DNA of 38,956 bases from Endozoicomonas arenosclerae (lineage in GTDB: Bacteria; Pseudomonadota; Gammaproteobacteria; Pseudomonadales; Endozoicomonadaceae), in the NCBI RefSeq assembly GCF_001562015.1, contig NZ_LASA01000085.1:1-38956 (forward strand), written 5' to 3'. The notes below the pieces were generated by a model, which worked only from the letters and a program-made list of their open reading frames with translations, made no database searches and was not told the DNA's origin. The translations under genes were made by a program, and so were the position numbers. Within the stretch, counting starts at the first letter, position 1. Each line of letters opens with the position of its first letter. Positions 33,717 through 38,956 of this stretch are shown here, one piece after another.

Positions 33717-33749
33717 AAAAAAACCGGCTTTTAACAGGCCGGTTTTTTT
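33717..33749. terminator. Intrinsic terminator after the PTS gene
   Basis: An A7 run, CCGGC and GCCGG around a 9-base loop, then a T7 run (33743-33749). The A/T arms extend the stem to about 12 bp. It begins 25 bases after the stop. The gap to 33915 shows nothing further. Confidence 0.9.
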
Positions 33750-33915
33750 GTCGCTCAAATAATCTGTATGTGACTGATGCCTGATTTTTACCGTGGGAAA
33801 TGAATAAATTTGCTTGAATACTGGAATAACTGCGTTGAGCAAGTAAGATATTTGACTTAATTGAAAGGCGAAAACTCTATCTGTCACAACAATAAGAATA
33901 AGATCAGGGGTTACT

Positions 33916-34977
33916 GTGTCAAAACATCACTGGATGATCTATGGGGCCAATGGTTTTACCGGTGAGCTGATTGCTCGTCAGGCCAAGGCATTGGGGATGA
34001 ATCCGATTCTGGGCGGTAGAACACCCAATAAAGTGGAACCTTTGGCAGAAAGTCTGGGGCTACCTTCAAGATGTTTTTCCCTTGATGATGCAGAGGCGGC
34101 TGAAAGCGCTCTTTCAGATATTGTTGTGGTGCTTCATTGTGCGGGTCCTTTCTCGGCTACGTCCAAACCTATGGTGGATGCCTGTCTTAAGACGTCTACT
34201 CATTATCTTGATATTACCGGTGAGATTCCTGTACTGCAGAGTATTCATGATCGCGACAGGGAGGCTAAAGCAGCGGGATGTATGTTAATGCCCGGCGTTG
34301 GTTTTGATATTGTGCCTACTGATTGTCTTGCAGCTTCTCTGGCTCAACAAATGCCTGAGGCTGACAATCTGGAGCTTGCCTTTTGCGGTGAAGGGGGAAC
34401 CAGTCCCGGCACAGTAAAAACCATGATCGAAATGCTGGCAGACGGTGGTCGTATACGAAAGGACGGAGAGATTAAAGAAGTCCCGGCAGCTTATAAGCGA
34501 AAGATGATCCGGTTTTCTGACCGTGAACTTTGGTCAATGACGGTTCCCTGGGGGGATGTGTGTACAGCCTGGTACTCAACCGGGATTGATAATATTGAAG
34601 TCTATACCGCGACACCAAAACCCGCAGCTTTCATCAGTCGGATTCTCAGTCCTGTGATGAAAGTATTGAATTATCAACCTCTGCAGCAATGGCTGAAGAA
34701 AAAAGCCGGTTCTATTGAAGGTCCGAATCAGGAAGTAAGGGAGCAAGGCGGAATGCGAGTTTGGGGTAAAGTCAGTAACCAGCAGGGAGAAGCTGTTGAG
34801 GCCTGGCTGGATGTGGCTGAAGGTTATCGATTTACTGTGAATGCCTCGCTGGCCATTGTGGAAAAAATCCTGGCGGGTAATGTCATTGCTGGAGCTCAAA
34901 CGCCTTCCATGGCTTATGGCGCTTCGTTAGTGGAAGAGTTACCGGATTCGAGGCTGGAATTGATAAAGGAGTTGTGA
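33916..34977 (+). CDS. Saccharopine dehydrogenase-like / trans-acting enoyl reductase family oxidoreductase
   Basis: A 353-residue NAD(P)-binding protein with an N-terminal Rossmann start (WMIYGANGFTGELIARQAKA, GxxGxxG-type) and ILGGRTPNKVEPLAESLGL, then VVLHCAGPFSATSKPMVDAC, THYLDITGEIPVL and MLMPGVGFDIVPTDCLAASL. This pattern is shared by the saccharopine dehydrogenase family (PF03435) and its mycobacterial enoyl-reductase relatives; the true substrate in gammaproteobacteria is unknown. Lysine metabolism genes are absent nearby, so saccharopine is unlikely. The start is GTG with AGGGG 5 bases upstream. It is convergent with the DUF2141 gene, 25 bases away, with no clear terminator between them. 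Confidence 0.85.
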   Translation: MSKHHWMIYGANGFTGELIARQAKALGMNPILGGRTPNKVEPLAESLGLPSRCFSLDDAEAAESALSDIVVVLHCAGPFSATSKPMVDACLKTSTHYLDITGEIPVLQSIHDRDREAKAAGCMLMPGVGFDIVPTDCLAASLAQQMPEADNLELAFCGEGGTSPGTVKTMIEMLADGGRIRKDGEIKEVPAAYKRKMIRFSDRELWSMTVPWGDVCTAWYSTGIDNIEVYTATPKPAAFISRILSPVMKVLNYQPLQQWLKKKAGSIEGPNQEVREQGGMRVWGKVSNQQGEAVEAWLDVAEGYRFTVNASLAIVEKILAGNVIAGAQTPSMAYGASLVEELPDSRLELIKEL

Positions 34978-35002
34978 GGACAACTCCTTGATCGATAGAA
35001 TC

Positions 35003-35497
35003 TTACTGGTAATAAATCATTTTAATTTTTTCTACACTGCTGCTGTCGGCCAGTTTGAATTTCGCATCTTCAAAACTGGGTAAGTCATTCCGTCCTGCAT
35101 TTTGAGAGTAAGCATACCCTTCTGTTGGAATCATGCCTTTTGAATCCAGGTCCATATTTTTGTTTTCATCATGGAAAACAAATACTGCATAGTCTCCTTC
35201 CGGGAGGTTGAATGACTGCTCAACACCTATGGCTTCAGGTTTGACTTCGAACTGAAGGGCAGCCTGTTCATAATCAGCGCTTTCAAAAATGTCTTTATCA
35301 TCAAAAATAGCGCCATAGATAATGCCCTTATCGTTTCTGATATTGGTGATGATCAGTTTGAGTTGTCCATCTCCCTCAAGAGCTGGTGCTGCATCAGCAG
35401 TATGCTCTGGGCTGCTATTGGGCATTGAATACATAAAGCCTATTCCAGCCAACCCGGCTAAAGCGACAAAGCCCAGGGCCATTAAAAACATGCGCAT
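35003..35497 (-). CDS. DUF2141 exported protein
   Basis: A 164-residue product with an N-terminal hydrophobic signal or anchor (MRMFLMALGFVALAGLAGIG) and a DUF2141 domain (PF09912). Features are LKLIITNIRNDKGIIYGAIF, FNLPEGDYAVFVFHDENKN, a DLDSKGMIPTEGYAYSQNAG loop typical of the family, and FEDAKFKL. It is predicted periplasmic and beta-rich. The function is unknown; family genes are often found near lipid or carotenoid/sterol-type enzymes. Here it follows the sterol-desaturase-like gene by 33 bases on the same strand, so a shared envelope-lipid role is plausible but unproven. Confidence 0.85.
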   Translation of the reverse strand: MRMFLMALGFVALAGLAGIGFMYSMPNSSPEHTADAAPALEGDGQLKLIITNIRNDKGIIYGAIFDDKDIFESADYEQAALQFEVKPEAIGVEQSFNLPEGDYAVFVFHDENKNMDLDSKGMIPTEGYAYSQNAGRNDLPSFEDAKFKLADSSSVEKIKMIYYQ

Positions 35498-35530
35498 TTT
35501 GATAAGTCCTTTAAATATGAAGTAGTTTGA

Positions 35531-36454
35531 TTATGCAGCTTCTTCGATAGGTTTCTCAACCTTTTGGGCTTTGGGTTGTTGTTCTTCCAGAGGCTTCTGA
35601 AAGCGATAATAACGCCAGGTAGGGCTACGAAAGATGATCCCGTAAACATCGGAAAAGTTCTTGGCCTGAGTCAGGTCTTTTGCCATTCGATAGTAACCGT
35701 GAAAGAACACTGCAACCGGATTTGAGGTGTTCACAGGAATCGTCAAGCCGTAGTTCGGGCGAGTATCTTCCTCCTTGAAAGAACCAAACATCTTATCCCA
35801 GATAATAAGAACGCTACCGTAGTTTTTATCCAGATATTTCCAGTCAGATCCGTGGTGAACCCGGTGGTGTGAAGGGGTGTTGAAGACTTTCTCCAGTGGA
35901 CCCAGTTTGGGGCAACGTTCTGTATGCAAAAGTGTTTGGTAGAACTGATGAAGGTTCTCGCAAACCAGTACGATGGCAGGGTGAAAACCCAACAGAACCA
36001 ATGGAAGGTGGAAAGCTGCTGACACCAGTCCGTCCAGGGGGCCAAAGCGATAAGCTACAGCAATGTTCATATAGGGTGAGCTGTGGTGAACAGAGTGAGT
36101 AGCCCAAAGGAAATTAACTCTGTGAGCAGCTCTGTGATGCCAATAGTAGGCAAAGTCGGCCAACAGGAAGCAGACAGCAAATGACAGTAAGCTGGGCTCA
36201 AACTGAAACAGTGCATACTCGGAGGCAGCATAAAAGGCTGTCAGAATCAGGCCGAAATAGAGAACGCCGGCACCAAAGTAAGCAAAATACGAGACGACAC
36301 TGGACAGAATGTCTGTTAGTTCGCGGGTTTCAAAACAGCGCTTGGCCAGTTTCCATGCCAGCTCGTAGGTCAGCAGAATTGCCGATGCTATCAGGATGAA
36401 AATACTGACAAGGTATTCAGAGTACTCTGCCCATTCGATTACTGAAAACTCCAT
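35531..36454 (-). CDS. Sterol desaturase / fatty acid hydroxylase family protein
   Basis: A di-iron membrane oxygenase of the fatty-acid hydroxylase superfamily (PF04116). From ATG 36454 the product has 307 residues with hydrophobic helices (LVSIFILIASAILLTYELAW; FGAGVLYFGLILTAFYAAS; LSFAVCFLLADFAYYW). The histidine boxes are intact: HHRAAH, HSVHHS and HRVHHG, with a further conserved HQFYQTLLH. This fits an iron-dependent hydroxylase or desaturase acting on a lipid at the inner membrane; the substrate is unknown. ATG 36454 has AGAGGTG 6 bases upstream; the 7-codon longer frame is less likely. The tail is charged and proline-rich (EEQQPKAQKVEKPIEEAA). DUF2141 follows directly. Confidence 0.9.
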   Translation of the reverse strand: MEFSVIEWAEYSEYLVSIFILIASAILLTYELAWKLAKRCFETRELTDILSSVVSYFAYFGAGVLYFGLILTAFYAASEYALFQFEPSLLSFAVCFLLADFAYYWHHRAAHRVNFLWATHSVHHSSPYMNIAVAYRFGPLDGLVSAAFHLPLVLLGFHPAIVLVCENLHQFYQTLLHTERCPKLGPLEKVFNTPSHHRVHHGSDWKYLDKNYGSVLIIWDKMFGSFKEEDTRPNYGLTIPVNTSNPVAVFFHGYYRMAKDLTQAKNFSDVYGIIFRSPTWRYYRFQKPLEEQQPKAQKVEKPIEEAA

Positions 36455-36675
36455 GCAATCACCTCTTTTCCTCATCTAAAAGATGGTTTGAAATCTTTAT
36501 TGAGACAAAAATGTATCAAAATAGTTTTGGGTGTTGCAAGTAAATCTATGTGTTTTTAGTTAATGGTTTTTTTATCATTGAACCTCAGATCGTTGAGAAC
36601 TCTACGGAGGAGTTGTCTCCAGCGACTTTATGGCCCATTACGGCTAGAATCAGAGCAATCTTGAAATTGGATCTG

Positions 36676-37155
36676 ATGGCTATGCGACTTCTTTTTTCCC
36701 GACTTTTCACTCTGGTTCTGGTCTCGCTGTTTCTGTCTGCCTGCTCCAAGCCTGATTTGACAGACTCAGAAGGTAAGGGGATTTTCCTCAAAGGTGATAA
36801 AGGTCAATGGACGGTTATCAACATCTGGGCACAGTGGTGTGACCCTTGTCGGGAAGAGATTCCTGAACTTAACGAGTTAGCCAATAGCGGAACAATCAGA
36901 GTGCTTGGTTTTGATTTCGATAACAGTCAGGGCGAAGATCTGGTTAATAAATCCCAAAAAATGGGTATTAAATTCCCCGTAGTGACCGAAAGTCCGATGG
37001 CTCTTTTGGAAACCAAAACCCCTCAGGTATTACCAGCGACAATGATTGTTAATCCTCAGGGAAAGCTGGTAGAAGTATTGTATGGACCTCAGACTCGGGT
37101 CAGTCTGGAAAAGAAAGTCCAGGCTCTGAAAAATAAGGTGGATGCAAATGGCTAA
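36676..37155 (+). CDS. TlpA-like thioredoxin-fold lipoprotein
   Basis: A periplasm-facing thiol-disulfide protein of the TlpA/ResA type. From ATG 36676 the product has 159 residues with a lipoprotein signal (LFTLVLVSLFLSAC, Cys23) and a thioredoxin fold with active site WCDPC (C55 and C58) in INIWAQWCDPCREEIPEL. FDFDNSQGEDLVNKSQKMGI and the cis-proline segment QVLPATMIVNPQGKLVE complete the fold. The open frame begins 42 codons earlier at 36550 without a signal, so I place the start at 36676 (36682 also possible). Its end overlaps the acylphosphatase start by 8 bases. No partner is identified; a role in cytochrome or disulfide maintenance is inferred from the family. The stretch 36455-36675 holds the promoters for both directions. 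Confidence 0.88.
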   Translation: MAMRLLFSRLFTLVLVSLFLSACSKPDLTDSEGKGIFLKGDKGQWTVINIWAQWCDPCREEIPELNELANSGTIRVLGFDFDNSQGEDLVNKSQKMGIKFPVVTESPMALLETKTPQVLPATMIVNPQGKLVEVLYGPQTRVSLEKKVQALKNKVDANG

Positions 37156-37420
37156 TCAATGCAGACGCGCACTGGTAGAGGGGAGGGTGCAGGGCGTCTG
37201 GTATCGTGGCTCTACTCAACAGGAAGCCAGAAAGCTAGGGGTTACCGGTTGGGCGAAAAACCTGCCAGACGGAAGGGTGGAAGTATTAATGTGTGGTGAA
37301 GGCGAGGCTTTGGATAAGCTTGAAGCCTGGCTTCATAAAGGTCCACCGATGGCGCGGGTAACGGATGTCTGTGTTTCAAGTGAGCCTGAACAGGCCTTTT
37401 CTGAGTTTACTACTGGTTAA
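37148..37420 (+). CDS. acyP: Acylphosphatase
   Basis: A small cytosolic hydrolase of carboxyl-phosphate bonds. The 90 residues fit the family, with the catalytic Arg20 in GRVQGVWYRG and Asn38 in GWAKNLPDGRVEV. GEGEALDKLEAWLHKGPPMA is the conserved helix. ATG 37148 has AAGGTGG 7-8 bases upstream and matches the family N-terminus; the upstream ATG 37142 is too close to the ribosome site. It overlaps the preceding TlpA-like gene by 8 bases, so the two are translated from one mRNA. No terminator is evident before the repeat at 37453. Confidence 0.94.
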   Translation: MANQCRRALVEGRVQGVWYRGSTQQEARKLGVTGWAKNLPDGRVEVLMCGEGEALDKLEAWLHKGPPMARVTDVCVSSEPEQAFSEFTTG

Positions 37421-37452
37421 CACTTTCTTTGTGATGCTGTACTAGGATTTGT

Positions 37453-37557
37453 CTCGAAATAACTTCCCGATTTACACTCGGATACCGTTCACCCTGAGCT
37501 CGTCGAAGGGGGGGGGTTGTGCTTCGACAGGCACAGCCCGAACGGGTTTTAAGGTTT
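37453..37557. repeat. Miniature repeat, copy 2 (inverted relative to 20508-20622)
   Basis: CTCGAAATAACTTCCCGATTTACA leads into CCGTTCACCCTGAGCTCGTC-GAAGG, a run of nine Gs, then CTTCGACAGGCACAGCCCGAACGG and GGTTTTAAGGTTTC. This is the reverse complement of copy 1 with scattered changes; the left terminal repeat is kept and the right one has decayed. The internal arms again form a long hairpin. The G-run at its centre is a plausible slippage site. Confidence 0.78.
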
Positions 37558-37569
37558 CTTTTCGCGTAC

Positions 37570-37674
37570 TCTGGATTCAAGGTCATTCTGGCCGAAACAG
37601 CCTTGAGTGAGACAATAATTTCCCCATCCTAAGGTGGGGAAGTCGTTGTCCCCTCTAAGGAAATTGAATCCAGA
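37570..37674. repeat. 105-bp segment with 11-bp terminal inverted repeats
   Basis: TCTGGATTCAA (37570-37580) and TTGAATCCAGA (37664-37674) are perfect inverted copies. Between them a hairpin (TTCCCCA / TGGGGAA with CCTAAGG in the loop, 37620-37641) resembles the right-end stem of IS200/IS605 elements. No coding frame fits. It ends just before the ribosome-binding site of the methyltransferase gene and sits 12 bases after the preceding repeat. Confidence 0.55.
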
Positions 37675-37687
37675 AACAGGGCGCTTC

Positions 37688-38587
37688 ATGGCTAATCCAG
37701 ATGAATTGAAGAGAATGTATGATCAGGGCAAAAACATCTCGGCCTATTTAAGGGAGACGAATGGACTTGCTCAGAACAATTCTGCAATTATTGAACAAGC
37801 CTATGATCTTCAGTCGGGCAGTTATTCCTCTTCAATGAGTCAGACGGTTATGCAGCAGCATAAACAGGAATATACTTCAGAGATTGTTGAGATTTTTCAA
37901 TCATTATGCAGCCCTGAAACAGTTATGGAAGCCGGTGTGGGTGAAGCTACTACCCTTTCTGGAGTGATAAAGGGGCTTGGTAATCAACCCGATTATTTTG
38001 GTTTTGATCTTTGTTGGTCAAGGGTAGCCTTCGCTAGAAAATGGCTGCAGAAAAATAATCAGAGCCAAGTGCACTTGTGTACGGGCGACTTGTTCCAAAT
38101 TCCGCTTCAAGACAACTCTATTGACGTTGTTTATACCTCTCATTCTATTGAGCCCAATGGTGGCCAGGAAGAGCCTTTACTTAAAGAGCTTTTTCGAGTG
38201 GCCCGGTTGTACCTTGTTCTGATAGAGCCGGGGTATGAGCTGGCTTCTGATGAAGCTCGAGAGAGAATGAAGCAGCATGGTTATTGTCAAAATCTGGTAG
38301 GTTTTTCTGAGGGGCTGGGCTACGAAGTGCTTGATCATCGTTTGATGAAGGCTACTGCTAATCCTTTGAATCCTTCAGCAGTAACAGTGATCAAAAAGGG
38401 TGTGACTGAGCAGAAAAAAAATCAGAGCTGGGTTTGTCCAAAATATAAAACATCACTTCAAGAGAAAGGTAATGTTCTTTTCAGTAAAGATTCTCCACTG
38501 GTTTATCCGGTAGTCGGCGGTGTTCCCTGTCTGAGAGAGGAGCATGGTATTTTGGCGGGGAGTTATCAAGAGCTGGTTGGTCACTGA
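37688..38587 (+). CDS. Class I SAM-dependent methyltransferase with degenerate Trm112-like C-terminal tail
   Basis: From ATG 37688 the product has 299 residues; an in-frame GTG at 37634 lies in the repeat and is rejected. CAGGG sits 7 bases upstream. The Rossmann-type methyltransferase core shows motif I EAGVGEATTLSGVI (81-94), an acidic strand end FGFDLCW, and CTGDLFQIPLQDNSIDVVYT (131-150). The last ~50 residues (WVCPKYKTSLQEKG, DSPLVYPVVGGVPCLREEH) resemble the Trm112/YcaR zinc fold, but only Cys250 of the CPxC pair remains (CPKY), so zinc binding is doubtful. The substrate is unknown. It stands alone, between miniature repeats and an IS630 gene, suggesting recent acquisition. The N-terminal 45 residues are not recognised. 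Confidence 0.8.
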   Translation: MANPDELKRMYDQGKNISAYLRETNGLAQNNSAIIEQAYDLQSGSYSSSMSQTVMQQHKQEYTSEIVEIFQSLCSPETVMEAGVGEATTLSGVIKGLGNQPDYFGFDLCWSRVAFARKWLQKNNQSQVHLCTGDLFQIPLQDNSIDVVYTSHSIEPNGGQEEPLLKELFRVARLYLVLIEPGYELASDEARERMKQHGYCQNLVGFSEGLGYEVLDHRLMKATANPLNPSAVTVIKKGVTEQKKNQSWVCPKYKTSLQEKGNVLFSKDSPLVYPVVGGVPCLREEHGILAGSYQELVGH

Positions 38588-38623
38588 TTTTTCTTTGCAG
38601 CCGCGAACAAACTTTTGGTTAAA

Positions 38624-38649
38624 ATGAGCCAGTAGTTACACTGGCTCAT
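38624..38649. terminator. Hairpin after the methyltransferase gene
   Basis: A perfect 10-bp stem (ATGAGCCAGT 38624-38633, ACTGGCTCAT 38640-38649) with a 6-base loop, 37 bases after the stop. The U-run lies on the minus side (TTTTAACC); on the plus side only CGGGTTTC follows. As a plus-strand terminator it is weak. The rest of 38588-38759 shows no gene. Confidence 0.5.
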
Positions 38650-38759
38650 CGGGTTTCAGGAAAATTGCAGTTCTGCTTCAGGTTTTAATTTCTTATCCAG
38701 CTTTCCACTCACGTATTGATTTGGGCCAAAACTTCCCGACAAGAGTTTCTGTATAACTG

Positions 38760-38779
38760 ACACCTCATATTTGAGGTGT
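38760..38779. repeat. 8-bp inverted repeat just before the IS630 transposase start
   Basis: ACACCTCA (38760-38767) and TGAGGTGT (38772-38779) with loop TATT, ending 2 bases before the transposase ATG. It could be part of the element's left end or sequester the start region, lowering transposase translation. The terminal repeat and TA target site cannot be fixed from one end. Confidence 0.5.
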
Positions 38780-38781
38780 AC

Positions 38782-38956
38782 ATGAGCAAAGTCGACGGCC
38801 GTAAAATTTCCCATGATGTTCGAGAATCTATTCGTTTAGAGGCTATACACCTATGGCTGGAGGGTGCCACTGTCAATCAGCTATCCGAAAAGTATTCTAC
38901 TCACAGGTCATGCGTTTACGATTGGATTGATCGTTATGAACGAGGTGGCTTGGAAG
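38782..38956 (+). CDS. IS630-family transposase, N-terminal fragment at window edge
   Basis: About 58 residues are visible, starting MSKVDGRKISHDVRESIRLE and continuing WLEGATVNQLSEKYSTHRSC then VYDWIDRYERGGLE. This is a helix-turn-helix of the kind at the N-terminus of IS630/Tc1-like transposases (winged-helix, DDE catalytic domain further on). The catalytic part is outside the window, so intactness is unknown. The gene runs off the right edge. Confidence 0.8.
   Translation, partial: MSKVDGRKISHDVRESIRLEAIHLWLEGATVNQLSEKYSTHRSCVYDWIDRYERGGLE

Noticed and set aside
38731-38741. AACTTCCCGA match to the end of the 115-bp repeat
   Set aside because: Only 10 bases in common, with none of the inner hairpin; may be chance or part of the IS630 left end.
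1-38956. CRISPR array, tRNA, rRNA or prophage module
   Set aside because: No regularly spaced direct repeats, no cloverleaf or rRNA-like stretch, and no phage structural genes were seen in any region.

Overview
The window reads as a chromosomal segment of a marine-type gammaproteobacterium. Oceanospirillales, and Endozoicomonas-like bacteria in particular, fit best. This is inferred from the gene families (VolA/Pla-1-type lipoprotein lipases, YigL, RNase T, Hda, MltC with its Gram-negative N-terminal domain), from the purN-purM / DUF2066-perM-hda / arsC-DUF2069 / yihY gene order that I recall from Pseudomonas relatives, and from IS200/IS605 and IS630 fragments at the two edges. No rRNA, tRNA, CRISPR array or prophage was seen.

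Layout, left to right. (1) 1-1042: an IS200/IS605 transposase fragment abuts and appears to have cut a Tat-exported PhoD-like phosphatase gene. (2) 1207-5243: a small exported protein, the ClpB disaggregase behind a good sigma-32 promoter match, and the HAD phosphatase YigL. (3) 5317-7452: a two-gene minus-strand operon of unrecognised proteins. (4) 7633-11236: rnt-pyrC on the minus strand, then argG behind ARG-box-like sequences. (5) 11457-18256: two full-length tandem VolA-like lipase lipoproteins and a third copy reduced to the N-terminal domain. (6) 18257-20352: truncated haemoglobin, mltC and gloA on the minus strand. (7) 20508-23386: a 115-bp miniature repeat, then purM-purN-DUF3108 on the minus strand with a terminator-like hairpin between purM and purN. 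(8) 23730-28997: DUF2066, perM, a possible 46-codon ORF, hda and an AsmA/DUF748-like gene. (9) 29013-34977: arsC-DUF2069 (minus), a DUF4136 lipoprotein, YihY, an orphan PTS EIIC behind paired palindromes, and a saccharopine-dehydrogenase-like oxidoreductase. (10) 35003-37420: sterol-desaturase-like and DUF2141 genes (minus), then a TlpA-like lipoprotein overlapping acylphosphatase. (11) 37453-38956: two miniature repeats, a methyltransferase with a degenerate Trm112-like tail, and the start of an IS630 transposase.

Most of the window is housekeeping: protein quality control, pyrimidine, purine and arginine synthesis, replication control and envelope maintenance. The accessory signal lies in the VolA cluster, the unknown pair at 5317-7452, the orphan EIIC with its operators, and the repeat-flanked methyltransferase near the right edge. 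I found no clear-cut new defence or mobile system. The best candidates for something undescribed are the 5317-7452 pair, the domain-only VolA relative and the miniature repeats.
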